A DNA stretch of 64,000 nt, from contig NZ_QXFI01000018.1 of assembly GCF_003584135.1 (NCBI RefSeq), positions 124,001 through 188,000 of the forward strand, written 5' to 3'. The translations under genes were made by a program, and so were the position numbers. The stretch is from Flagellimonas pelagia. Its GTDB lineage: Bacteria > Bacteroidota > Bacteroidia > Flavobacteriales > Flavobacteriaceae. Below are positions 27,496 through 35,856 of this stretch, one piece after another (positions within the stretch are counted from its first letter, which is position 1; every line of letters starts with the position of its first letter). The notes under the pieces were generated by a model, which made no database searches, was not told where the DNA came from, and worked only from the letters and a program-made list of their open reading frames with translations.

Positions 27496-28140
27496 ATGAA
27501 AAAATTGTTTTTGGCCCTAGTCTTGGCCCCTTTCCTTGTTATCGCCCAAAACGACAAGCCGTTTTTGAACGAAGTAAGTTCCATCCAGAAAAAGAATGAC
27601 AGCCTTTGGGATTCCACAAGGCCTACCATTGTGTTCACAGGGAGTTCGAGCATACGTTTTTGGAACGATGTACAAGAACGATTCCCTCAACATCAGGTAT
27701 TGAACACTGGTTTTGGGGGGTCTCAATTTTCAGATTTGGAACTTTACCTAAACGAACTGATACTGGACTACAATCCGGTGAAAGTATTCATTTATGAAGG
27801 GGACAACGATATTTTCGCCAAGAAAAGTCCTCGAAAAATTCTGAGAACCGCTGAAGGGATTTTGGCGCAGTTACAACAAAAAAATCCAACCATGGAAATC
27901 GTGCTTATCTCGGCAAAGCCCAGTATTTCCAGATGGCATTATCGAGGACGTTATAGACGATTGAACCGAAAACTGAGCAAATTGGCCTCTGAAACCCAGG
28001 GAGTCAATTTTGTGGATGTCTGGTACCCCATGTTGGACAAAAGAAAAGTGAAACAGGACATCTTCGTGGGAGATGGATTGCACATGAACAAAAAAGGATA
28101 CGATATCTGGTACGAAACCCTCAAAGACTACGTAGAATAA
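27496..28140 (+). CDS. Secreted SGNH/GDSL-type hydrolase
   Basis: I chose the ATG at 27496 because it begins a signal peptide (MKKLFLALVLAPFLVIAQ); a longer in-frame extension has no such feature. Block I reads GSSSIRFW (Ser near residue 50), block III is seen as EGDNDIF, and block V as DGLHMNKKGYDIW with the catalytic Asp/His. SGNH enzymes remove acyl groups from sugars, lipids or peptides. The next gene, a hexosaminidase lipoprotein, starts 12 bases later, so deacetylation of an amino-sugar polymer is a reasonable inference. Confidence 0.9.
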   Translation: MKKLFLALVLAPFLVIAQNDKPFLNEVSSIQKKNDSLWDSTRPTIVFTGSSSIRFWNDVQERFPQHQVLNTGFGGSQFSDLELYLNELILDYNPVKVFIYEGDNDIFAKKSPRKILRTAEGILAQLQQKNPTMEIVLISAKPSISRWHYRGRYRRLNRKLSKLASETQGVNFVDVWYPMLDKRKVKQDIFVGDGLHMNKKGYDIWYETLKDYVE

Positions 28141-28152
28141 AACCGAACTAAC

Positions 28153-29727
28153 GTGATTAAAAAAACCCTATTGTTGTTTACGGCAGTGATTTGCCTGGCA
28201 GCATGTAAAACCGAAAAAAAGGAAATCAATTTTCCAAAGACCGATCTGGCCAGTGCCCCATTGATCCCTAAACCAGTTAAGACCATTGCCACCCATAGTG
28301 CCTTTGGGCTGGATAGCAGCACGGTCATCTATACGACAACTACTGACCCTGAATTTGAAAAAGTGGGAAGGTTCCTTTCTGAAAAAATCAAAGGAAAAAC
28401 CGGGTTGGATCTTATGGTGAACGCCTCTCCGGATGGTAATACCCGGCGATTGATCTACATCAACCAATCTGATAGTACAGATTTGGAAACTCCTGAATCC
28501 TATCAACTATACATTAAAAAGGACTCCATTTTGTTGAATGCCAAAACCGCTGCCGGTGCTTTTAGAGGCATCCAAACCTTGAGACAGCTCATTCCCGAAA
28601 AAAGTAACGACACCTTAACGGACCATTCCTTATGGGTGATTCCATCGGGAAAGATCATGGACTCGCCCAAATATGGACATCGAGGTGCCATGTTGGATGT
28701 TTCAAGACATTTTTTCACCATGGACGAAGTGAAGAAATACATGGATGCACTGGCCTATTACAAGTTCAACACCCTACACCTACACCTTTCCGATGACCAA
28801 GGATGGCGCATCGAAATTAAATCCTGGCCCAAACTTACTGAGGTAGGTGGTGCTACCGAAGTAGGTGGTGGTGAAGGTGGTTTTTACACACAGGAAGAGT
28901 ATAAGGAACTGGTGCAATATGCAGCGGACAGACACATCACCATTATCCCTGAAATTGATATGCCCGGACACACCAATGCGGCATCGTTCAGCTATCCCTT
29001 CTTGAACGGAAACGGCAAAAAGGTGGAAGCTTATACCGGTACCCACGTAGGTTTCAGTACCTTCGATGCGCGCAAGGATACTGTCTACAGCTTTTTGGAT
29101 GATGTAATCGGTGAAATTGCAGCGATGACCCCTGGCCCATATTTTCATATTGGGGGTGATGAAAGCCATGCGACCAAAAAAAGTGACTATATCCACTTTG
29201 TGGAAAAAGTGGAAAAAATTGTCCAAAAACACGGTAAGACCATGATCGGTTGGAATGAAATTGCACAGGCAAAAATTGACCCATCATCCATTGCCCAGCT
29301 TTGGAACGAGCCCCATAATGCCATAAGGGCTGCTGAAAATGGGTCCAAAATCATCCTTTCGCCTGCCAAAAAGGTCTATTTGGACATGCAGTATGATTCC
29401 CTATCAAAATTTGGCCTTCATTGGGCTGCCTACATCCCCGTGGATGAAGGTTACAACTGGAACCCCGAAACGTATGTGGAGGGTCTTCCCAAGGAAAGTA
29501 TTTTAGGTATTGAGGCTCCACTTTGGTCCGAAACCATTAGCAACAGTGCAGAACTGGAATACTTGGCTTTTCCCCGCATTATTGGTGTTGCCGAGTTAGG
29601 ATGGTCCACCAGTGAAAACCTGAATTGGGACGATTATAAAGTACGCTTGGCCAAGCAAGTGCCTTATTTAAAAGAAATGAACATCAATTACTACCCCACC
29701 AAGTTGGTGGATTGGGAAAAAGAATGA
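28153..29727 (+). CDS. Beta-N-acetylhexosaminidase, GH20, lipoprotein
   Basis: GH20 enzymes remove terminal GlcNAc or GalNAc from chitin fragments, glycans or peptidoglycan. The Asp-Glu catalytic pair is seen in HIGGDESH near residue 335, after HLHLSDDQGWRIEI near residue 210; the N-terminal GH20b domain precedes it. The frame starts with GTG at 28153 (IKKTLLLFTAVICLAAC), giving lipobox cysteine C18, so the enzyme is exported and lipid-anchored. It is coupled with the SGNH hydrolase gene. Length (524) is typical. Confidence 0.94.
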   Translation: MIKKTLLLFTAVICLAACKTEKKEINFPKTDLASAPLIPKPVKTIATHSAFGLDSSTVIYTTTTDPEFEKVGRFLSEKIKGKTGLDLMVNASPDGNTRRLIYINQSDSTDLETPESYQLYIKKDSILLNAKTAAGAFRGIQTLRQLIPEKSNDTLTDHSLWVIPSGKIMDSPKYGHRGAMLDVSRHFFTMDEVKKYMDALAYYKFNTLHLHLSDDQGWRIEIKSWPKLTEVGGATEVGGGEGGFYTQEEYKELVQYAADRHITIIPEIDMPGHTNAASFSYPFLNGNGKKVEAYTGTHVGFSTFDARKDTVYSFLDDVIGEIAAMTPGPYFHIGGDESHATKKSDYIHFVEKVEKIVQKHGKTMIGWNEIAQAKIDPSSIAQLWNEPHNAIRAAENGSKIILSPAKKVYLDMQYDSLSKFGLHWAAYIPVDEGYNWNPETYVEGLPKESILGIEAPLWSETISNSAELEYLAFPRIIGVAELGWSTSENLNWDDYKVRLAKQVPYLKEMNINYYPTKLVDWEKE

Positions 29728-30171
29728 TTATTCCTCCTCGTTGGAGGCTTCTACAGCAGTAGGTTCCTCGGCATCCTTCTCTTCAACAAAATCTGTAATG
29801 TTGTTGTCCAGAAGGATGTTGTACCACTGCACAATTTTTTTGATATCACTCGCATAGACCCTGTCCTCATCATAGTTGGGAAGGATTTCGAAGAAGTATT
29901 CCTCCAACTCGATTTTATCGGCTTTGTGACTGATAGCAGTTTTCTTGCCGCCTTCCTTTTCCTTTATCTTTTGGAAGACTTCCCTTAAGGGAACCTCTTC
30001 TTCCAAAGTATAGATGGCAATTTCTGAAAGTACACTCACATTGCTGCGGATGCCAACGGTAACACGCTTACCATCCAACAGGGATTCCCCAACAAAACCA
30101 CTTCTTGTTTGGGTGAGCAATTTGTAAAGTCCAGGTTTTCCACCAATAGATAAAATCTTGTCTAGGGCCAT
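29728..30171 (-). CDS. DUF5606 family protein
   Basis: The 147-residue protein begins MALDKILSIGGKPGLYKLL, the marker of the DUF5606 family found throughout Bacteroidetes. The N-terminal 60 residues are a beta-rich fold, the rest is helical, and the C-terminus is a short Glu-rich tail. It usually sits near def and the RuvX gene, as here, on the same strand with a 53-base gap. No function has been assigned to this family to my knowledge. The tail ends directly against the convergent GH20 gene. Confidence 0.88.
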   Translation of the reverse strand: MALDKILSIGGKPGLYKLLTQTRSGFVGESLLDGKRVTVGIRSNVSVLSEIAIYTLEEEVPLREVFQKIKEKEGGKKTAISHKADKIELEEYFFEILPNYDEDRVYASDIKKIVQWYNILLDNNITDFVEEKDAEEPTAVEASNEEE

Positions 30172-30224
30172 GTATTATAATTTATGCGGGCAAAAATATG
30201 TTTTTATCACAAACTGCGATTTTT

Positions 30225-30815
30225 TTAACGTCCTTTTTTAATGTTGGGAAACTTCATTTTGTACTCCACATCAATCTTTCCTTTGGAGATTTTATCGAGG
30301 CGGCTTTTCAACAAACGTTTTTTCAGGGATGAAAGTTTGTCCGTAAAGAGGATTCCCTGAATGTGGTCATATTCGTGTTGAATCACCCTGGCCAAAAGCC
30401 CATCATAGGTTTCGGTATGAGAAACAAAGTTTTCATCCATATACTTAATGGTGATCTCTGGCTTGCGCTTAACGTCCTCACGGATATCGGGAATGCTCAG
30501 ACACCCTTCGTTAAAATCCCATTCCCTGCCATTTTCGGCTTCGATTTTGGCATTGATGAACACTTTTTTGAAACCTTTGAGCTGTTCCTGTTCTTCTTTG
30601 TCCAATTCTTCGTCATCCCCGAACGGAGCGGTATCCACCACGAACAAACGTATAGGCAAACCCACTTGTGGGGCGGCCAGACCTACCCCATGGGCATTGT
30701 ACATGGTCTCCCACATGTTTGTGATCAATTCTTCAAGTTTTGGATATTCCTGTGTGATATCCTTTGCCACTTTACGTAGAACGGGGTCACCGTATGCCAC
30801 AATGGGTAAAATCAT
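30225..30815 (-). CDS. def: Peptide deformylase
   Basis: Deformylase removes the formyl group from nascent proteins. All three motifs are present: GVGLAAPQ (43-50), EGCLSIP with C105, and QHEYDH with H147, E148 and H151, which bind the metal and catalyse. The 196 residues include an acidic insertion (GDDEELDKEEQEQ) between motifs 1 and 2, common in Bacteroidetes. It is 3 bases downstream of ruvX, so the two are co-transcribed. Confidence 0.97.
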   Translation of the reverse strand: MILPIVAYGDPVLRKVAKDITQEYPKLEELITNMWETMYNAHGVGLAAPQVGLPIRLFVVDTAPFGDDEELDKEEQEQLKGFKKVFINAKIEAENGREWDFNEGCLSIPDIREDVKRKPEITIKYMDENFVSHTETYDGLLARVIQHEYDHIQGILFTDKLSSLKKRLLKSRLDKISKGKIDVEYKMKFPNIKKGR

Positions 30816-30818
30816 AAA

Positions 30819-31229
30819 CTAAAATCTGTTAAGGTATGCCTGCAATATAAGCGTGGCACTAATTTCATCAACCATGGCCTTGTCCCTGCGCTTTTTCTTT
30901 TTCACCCCACTGTCCAACATGGACTGGAACGCCATTTTAGAGGTAAACCGCTCATCTTGTCGTTCCACTGGAATGGCGGGAAACACGGCCATCAACTTCT
31001 CCAAAAATCCTTGGATAAGCTCTTCCGACTCAGACGGGGAATTATCCATCTGTTTGGGTTGTCCGACCACAAAACGTTCCACGGTTTCTTCCTTGAGATA
31101 CTTCTCCAGAAACGGGATCAGTTCCTTGGTCTCAACGGTAGTAAGTCCAGAGGCGATCAATTGCAGTTCATCGGTGACCGCAATTCCCGTCCTAATCTTA
31201 CCATAATCCAAAGCCAAAATTCTCGCCAA
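30819..31229 (-). CDS. ruvX: Putative pre-16S rRNA nuclease / Holliday junction resolvase RuvX
   Basis: The RNase H-like fold is shown by ILALDYGKIRTGIAVTD (Asp near residue 8), the VVGQPKQMDNSPS loop and the C-terminal DERFTSKMA. YqgF/RuvX matures the 16S rRNA 5' end and was earlier called a Holliday junction resolvase. It starts with TTG at 31229, supported by conservation of the ARILALDYGK N-terminus. A TATTTTTG box lies 13 bases upstream. Length (136) is normal. Confidence 0.93.
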   Translation of the reverse strand: MARILALDYGKIRTGIAVTDELQLIASGLTTVETKELIPFLEKYLKEETVERFVVGQPKQMDNSPSESEELIQGFLEKLMAVFPAIPVERQDERFTSKMAFQSMLDSGVKKKKRRDKAMVDEISATLILQAYLNRF

Positions 31230-31242
31230 GACAATTTTTTGG

Positions 31243-31250
31243 CAAAAATA
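31243..31250 (-). promoter_or_regulatory. -7 box before ruvX-def
   Basis: On the minus strand this reads TATTTTTG, a full match, 14 bases from the TTG start codon of ruvX, implying a very short leader. Confidence 0.45.
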
Positions 31251-31304
31251 ACCCTAAAAATGTTATGCCCTTAAAAATGACGGGCATTATTCTGGGGAGG
31301 GCCG

Positions 31305-31312
31305 TATCTTTG
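31305..31312 (+). promoter_or_regulatory. -7 box before dapD
   Basis: TATCTTTG matches TAnnTTTG 17 bases before the dapD ATG. It is divergent from the ruvX box; no TTG at -33 is present. Confidence 0.45.
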
Positions 31313-31329
31313 CGAAAATTTTAAGAAAA

Positions 31330-32145
31330 ATGACCAATTTAAGGACGCTTATTGAAGAAGCATGGGACAATAGAGCATTGTTGGAAGACGAAAGGACCCA
31401 AGTGGCCATACGGGAGGTGATCGACCTTATCGATATGGGAGAATTGCGCTGTGCAGAACCTACCAAGGATGGATGGCAGATCAACGAATGGGTAAAAAAG
31501 GCCGTGGTCCTCTATTTCCCCATCCAGAAAATGGAGGTCCTGGAAGCTGGCATTTTTGAATACCATGATAAAATTCCGCTCAAAAGGGGATATCAAGAAA
31601 AAGGTGTTCGCGTTGTACCACATGCAGTGGCCAGACATGGCGCCTATATTTCCAAAGGAACCATTTTAATGCCCAGCTATGTGAACATCGGGGCTTATGT
31701 GGATGAAGGCACTATGGTAGATACCTGGGCCACCGTGGGCAGTTGCGCCCAGATAGGCAAGAACGTGCATTTGAGTGGTGGTGTAGGTATCGGTGGAGTA
31801 TTGGAACCCTTACAAGCGGCACCGGTAATCATTGAGGACAATGCCTTTATCGGATCACGCTGCATCGTTGTGGAAGGTGTTCGTGTAGAAAAAGAAGCCG
31901 TTTTGGGGGCCAATGTGGTCTTGACGGCATCTACCAAAATCATTGATGTAACTGGTGATGAACCCATTGAACTAAAAGGAAGGGTGCCCGCTAGGTCAGT
32001 AGTAATCCCTGGAAGTTATACCAAAAAATTCCCGGCAGGGGAGTTTCAGGTTCCTTGTGCCTTGATCATCGGTAAGCGAAAGGAAAGCACAGACAAGAAA
32101 ACATCCTTGAACAATGCCTTGAGGGAGCATGATGTAGCGGTATAA
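31330..32145 (+). CDS. dapD: 2,3,4,5-tetrahydropyridine-2,6-dicarboxylate N-succinyltransferase
   Basis: DapD makes N-succinyl-2-amino-6-ketopimelate in the succinylase route to diaminopimelate and lysine. The helical N-terminal domain is followed by a left-handed beta-helix of hexapeptide repeats (about 110-220: INIGAYVDEGTMVDTWATVG and onward). The length of 271 residues is that of the classic enzyme. It has its own promoter box and a long terminator hairpin. The last pathway enzyme, LysA, is encoded at 50640. Confidence 0.96.
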   Translation: MTNLRTLIEEAWDNRALLEDERTQVAIREVIDLIDMGELRCAEPTKDGWQINEWVKKAVVLYFPIQKMEVLEAGIFEYHDKIPLKRGYQEKGVRVVPHAVARHGAYISKGTILMPSYVNIGAYVDEGTMVDTWATVGSCAQIGKNVHLSGGVGIGGVLEPLQAAPVIIEDNAFIGSRCIVVEGVRVEKEAVLGANVVLTASTKIIDVTGDEPIELKGRVPARSVVIPGSYTKKFPAGEFQVPCALIIGKRKESTDKKTSLNNALREHDVAV

Positions 32146-32182
32146 TTGTATGCTCAAGGAGTATCAATTCATATTTTTTAAG

Positions 32183-32229
32183 ATAGGGTTGTTTTTTTCC
32201 AAAAAAAGAAGCAACCCTATTTCTTTTTT
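32183..32229 (+). terminator. Terminator of dapD
   Basis: ATAGGGTTG (32183-32191) pairs with CAACCCTAT (32212-32220); the inside also pairs as a T-run against an A-run, and TTCTTTTTT follows. It lies about 40 bases after the dapD stop. Confidence 0.85.
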
Positions 32230-32354
32230 GGTCTCTATTAGAAGAATATCAACTATAAATTTAGATTTTAACAAAAAAGCGGTAGGGATAATGAAGATCT
32301 GATTGTTGTAAGAAAAATAAAGCAATAAACAATTTTTGACCCTTTTTTTTGTTA

Positions 32355-32362
32355 TAGATTTG
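32355..32362 (+). promoter_or_regulatory. Promoter of the GT2 gene at 32392
   Basis: TAGATTTG matches TAnnTTTG. A TTG at 32336-32338 is 16 bases upstream, somewhat shorter than the usual 19-23, so the assignment is moderate. Confidence 0.5.
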
Positions 32363-32391
32363 TAAAATACCAAAACACTACACCAATACAT

Positions 32392-33195
32392 ATGGCTGGA
32401 TTGAGCACCCCAAAGCAAAAATTATCAGCGTTAATCATCACCTATAATGAAATGGGTTACATCGAAAGATGTATCGATTCCGTTTCTTTTGCAGACGAAA
32501 TCATTGTGGTAGATTCTTTTAGTACTGACGGCACCTTTGAATATTTAATGGACCATCCCAAAGTGAAAGTAATACAAAATCCTTTCGAGAATTTTACATC
32601 ACAAAAATCCTTCACCCTGAAACAGGCAACAAATGATTGGGTCTTGTTTTTGGATGCCGATGAAGTGGTTACCAAATCCCTTCAAAAAGAAATCATAGCT
32701 ACCATAAACAATCCTGAAGCCGATGAAGCCTATTGGTTCTACAGAAAATTCATGTTCCAAAACCAACCCCTTAATTTTAGCGGTTGGCAGACGGATAAAA
32801 ATCATAGACTTTTCAGAAAAAGCAAAGCATGTTTTACCGATAGAAAAATTGTCCATGAAACCTTGGAGGTCGATGGAAAATCAGGAATCCTAAAAGAAAA
32901 ACTGATCCACTATTGCTACAAGGATTACGAGGATTATAAAAGTAAAATGCTCAAATATGGCCGTCTGAAGGCCAAAGAGGATTTTTATAAAGAAAAGCAT
33001 TTCAATTATCTTATGATGGTGGTAAAACCAGCTTGGAAGTTTTTCAATCACTACATCATCCGCCTAGGTTTTTTGGATGGAAAAAAAGGCATGACCATCT
33101 GCTATCTGAATGCCCTTGGGGTTTTGGAAAGATTCAAGGAACGTAAAAGATTGGAAAAAAAGAACGAGCTAGCCTATTACTTGGTGATGCCGTAG
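32392..33195 (+). CDS. GT2 glycosyltransferase, LPS core type (WaaE/KdtX-like)
   Basis: The protein begins with LSALIITYNEMGYIERCIDSV and has DADEVVTKSL near residue 83 as the donor-binding DxD region, followed by WFYRKFMF and a C-terminal helical part. This matches the WaaE/KdtX-like GT2 subgroup that adds glucose or similar to inner-core lipopolysaccharide. It ends in overlap (19 bases) with the convergent GT2 gene. The length of 267 is typical. The acceptor is inferred from family resemblance only. Confidence 0.9.
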   Translation: MAGLSTPKQKLSALIITYNEMGYIERCIDSVSFADEIIVVDSFSTDGTFEYLMDHPKVKVIQNPFENFTSQKSFTLKQATNDWVLFLDADEVVTKSLQKEIIATINNPEADEAYWFYRKFMFQNQPLNFSGWQTDKNHRLFRKSKACFTDRKIVHETLEVDGKSGILKEKLIHYCYKDYEDYKSKMLKYGRLKAKEDFYKEKHFNYLMMVVKPAWKFFNHYIIRLGFLDGKKGMTICYLNALGVLERFKERKRLEKKNELAYYLVMP

Positions 33196-34001
33196 TGGGT
33201 CCACACCATTTTTTGCGACCTAGTCTCTTTTCTTATCGACTGATTTTTAGCAATGGATTCCGGGGTTTTGTACCCTCGTTTATGGTCCAAATGCACACAA
33301 ACGGCACTGTAGCGTAATTGCTTAGATTTGATCCCAAAGTTGAAAAGCCGTTCACCTAGCTCACGGTCCTGCCCTCCATATTGCATGCGTTCATCAAAAC
33401 CGTTTACATTCAGGATGTCCTTTTTCCAACCCGATGAGTTGTGCCCGTTCCAACTGGCATTGGTCGGGGTGAATGTGTTCAAAAACTTGGAAACGAATCC
33501 TTTTGCCGTGAGTTTATTGTTTTTAAAGGTCTGTGGAATGCCTTTTTCCTTGAGCCATTGTATGTTGAAACAATTCTGCTGTTCTATATCTTTCAGAGTG
33601 ATCAACTTGGAAATGTTCATGGGCAACATGTAGTATCCTCCGGAAATAAAGTAACCTGGCTCTTTGTTGATGTAGTGCACCTCAACAAAATCCTCTCTGG
33701 GTATACAATCCCCATCGGTCATGATGATGTATTCCGCATTACAGGCCTCTACCGCCTTGTTCAAGATCCTTGATTTTTGAAAACCATCATCCTCTTGCCA
33801 AACATGGATGATCGGATAAAAAACCTGCTCGGACAGCTCATCCAACAATGCTTTAGTCTTGGGACCGGAACCGTCATCTGCCACCACCACTTCAAAATCC
33901 TTGAAAATTTGGCAATTGAAGCCCCAAAGCACCTTCCTTAACCACTCCTCGGCATTGTAGGTACTTACGATAACTGAAATTTTTGGTGCTTCTTGTTCCA
34001 T
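33177..34001 (-). CDS. GT2 glycosyltransferase with galactosyltransferase-like C-terminus
   Basis: The start at 34001 (MEQEAPKISVIVSTYNAEEWL) lies three codons inside a longer frame and is the simpler choice. The GT-A fold is clear: KISVIVSTYN, DGSGPKTKALLDEL and the MTDGDCIPREDFVE donor motif near residue 100. The later motif GYYMLPMN and GGQDRELGERLF resembles the galactosyltransferase-type C-terminal region. It faces the 32392 gene tail to tail. Such enzymes build surface polysaccharide or LPS; the sugar is unknown. Confidence 0.9.
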   Translation of the reverse strand: MEQEAPKISVIVSTYNAEEWLRKVLWGFNCQIFKDFEVVVADDGSGPKTKALLDELSEQVFYPIIHVWQEDDGFQKSRILNKAVEACNAEYIIMTDGDCIPREDFVEVHYINKEPGYFISGGYYMLPMNISKLITLKDIEQQNCFNIQWLKEKGIPQTFKNNKLTAKGFVSKFLNTFTPTNASWNGHNSSGWKKDILNVNGFDERMQYGGQDRELGERLFNFGIKSKQLRYSAVCVHLDHKRGYKTPESIAKNQSIRKETRSQKMVWTHYGITK

Positions 34002-34146
34002 CGGGTTCATTCTGGCAAAAATAGAAATATTAAATGTTATCCCATATGCTTAATTTTGCAATTCATATATCCTTATAGAAATACCTTTATTGCTTCCTCA
34101 ATTTTAAGATCGAGCTAATTTTACAAACAATTCTAAAGTCTTGGTT

Positions 34147-35283
34147 ATGAGAATTTGTATTACCCGTACAGAAAAACACGCATACTCAGAAACCTTTATT
34201 AGGGATCAAATCAATGGGTTCAAAAGTTTATGCAAGACATACTCCTTATTCGATGGAAGATATCCGGAACGAATGGAGAATGGCAATTTATTAAGTCCAT
34301 GGCCTTTTTGGATACTTCATAAGGTTGCAAAAGGATTAGTTGGAAGGAATAATTTTTTTAGCAACTATGGTATGAAAAGATTTTTAAAGCAAAACAACAT
34401 CGATATAATACTAGCAAACTATGGCATGAGTGCCTCACATATGGTACCACCCGCTAAGTCCATGAATATACCACTTATGGTGATTTTTCATGGACATGAT
34501 GCTACGGACAAAAAATTACTCAATCAATATAAAAACAAATACCAATCATTGTTCAACTATGCCTCAAGCATAATTGTAGTGTCCCAGGACATGAAATTTT
34601 CACTCATTGATTTGGGTGCCAATAAGGAAAAAATACATGTTGTTCCTTGTGGGGTGGATACTTCTAAATTTTTGTACAACAGGGAAAGTATTCATCCAAA
34701 AACATTTATTGCAGTAGGACGATTAATCCCGAAAAAAGGCCCACTATATACTATTAGGGCATTTAATCAAGTCCTACAAAAACATCCAGATGCCAAACTT
34801 ATTTTTGTGGGCAATAAAACTGGACTTTATGATGAATGTCAAAAATTGATCGCAGAACTAAAAATTGAAAAATCGGTAACATTCACAGGCATTTTAAATC
34901 AAAAAGAAATATCTGAAATAATGAGCACATCAATGGCATTCGTCCAACATTCCATTACAGCACCTAATGGGGATATGGAAGGCTCACCAGTGAGTATCAT
35001 GGAAGCATCATCATCTGGCCTGCCCATAATAAGCACCAAGCATGGCGGAATCAAAGAATTGGTTATTCATAATAAAACCGGCTTTTTGGTAGCTGAAAAG
35101 GATGAAGATGAAATGGCAAAATATATGTTGAAATTCTGCGAAGATACCGAACTTGCCAAATCAATGGGAATTGAGGGCCGCAAACATATTCAACATAATT
35201 ATGAACAATCCAATCAAATAAGGAAACTATATGAATTGGCCTTACAAATAGCCGAAAATGAATATAATTTTCCTAAAAATTAA
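34147..35283 (+). CDS. GT4-family glycosyltransferase (GT-B fold)
   Basis: The frame can be read from a TTG at 34141, but the ATG at 34147 (MRICITRTEKHAYSETFIRDQ) matches family N-termini better. The C-terminal Rossmann domain has AVGRLIPKKGPLYTIRAF near residue 200 and the donor-binding EX7E region near 285 (EGSPVSIMEASSSGLP). It is about 60% or more A+T, visibly richer than the surrounding genes, suggesting it arrived by transfer or evolves quickly, as is common for surface-glycan genes. The acceptor is unknown. Confidence 0.88.
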   Translation: MRICITRTEKHAYSETFIRDQINGFKSLCKTYSLFDGRYPERMENGNLLSPWPFWILHKVAKGLVGRNNFFSNYGMKRFLKQNNIDIILANYGMSASHMVPPAKSMNIPLMVIFHGHDATDKKLLNQYKNKYQSLFNYASSIIVVSQDMKFSLIDLGANKEKIHVVPCGVDTSKFLYNRESIHPKTFIAVGRLIPKKGPLYTIRAFNQVLQKHPDAKLIFVGNKTGLYDECQKLIAELKIEKSVTFTGILNQKEISEIMSTSMAFVQHSITAPNGDMEGSPVSIMEASSSGLPIISTKHGGIKELVIHNKTGFLVAEKDEDEMAKYMLKFCEDTELAKSMGIEGRKHIQHNYEQSNQIRKLYELALQIAENEYNFPKN

Positions 35284-35295
35284 AAATCGGCTGGC

Positions 35296-35856
35296 ATGAC
35301 CGAAGAAATAAACAACTGTATCAAAATATTGAAGGAAGGTGGACTAATCCTCTACCCTACGGACACGGTTTGGGGAATCGGTTGCGACGCCACAGATCCT
35401 GAAGCCATCAAAAAAGTGTATGCCCTCAAAAAACGGGAAGACAGTAAGGCACTCATCTGTTTGGTTGGTAATCAGGGTATGTTGGAACGCCATGTAAAGC
35501 AAGTACCTGACGTGGCCTATGACATTATAGACCTTTCCACAAAGCCCACTACCATCGTATTTGATGAACCCAAAGGAATTGCCGAAAACCTTGTGGCCGA
35601 AGACAATACCTTAGGAATCAGGGTGGCATCGGATAAATTCTGCCAATACCTGATCAACAAATTTGGAAAACCTATTGTTTCTACCTCGGCAAACATCTCC
35701 GGGGAACCCACCCCAAAACAATTCAAGGATATAAGCCCAGAAATTTTAAAAGGAGTGGACTATGTGGTAAATTTGCCGGACGTAAATAAAAATGCCGTTC
35801 CCTCTTCCATCATCAAATTGAGCAATGACGGTCAGGTAAAGGTAATCCGCGAATAA
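35296..35856 (+). CDS. L-threonylcarbamoyladenylate synthase (Sua5/YciO/YrdC family)
   Basis: This enzyme makes L-threonylcarbamoyl-AMP for t6A modification of tRNAs that read ANN codons. The active-site region YPTDTVWGIGCDATD (residues 20-34) with KKREDSKALICLV and the STSANISGEPTP motif (about 130) are diagnostic. At 186 residues it is the short TsaC/YrdC form without the Sua5 C-terminal domain. The next gene, for CCA addition, starts immediately after its stop, so two tRNA-processing functions share one transcript. Confidence 0.95.
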   Translation: MTEEINNCIKILKEGGLILYPTDTVWGIGCDATDPEAIKKVYALKKREDSKALICLVGNQGMLERHVKQVPDVAYDIIDLSTKPTTIVFDEPKGIAENLVAEDNTLGIRVASDKFCQYLINKFGKPIVSTSANISGEPTPKQFKDISPEILKGVDYVVNLPDVNKNAVPSSIIKLSNDGQVKVIRE

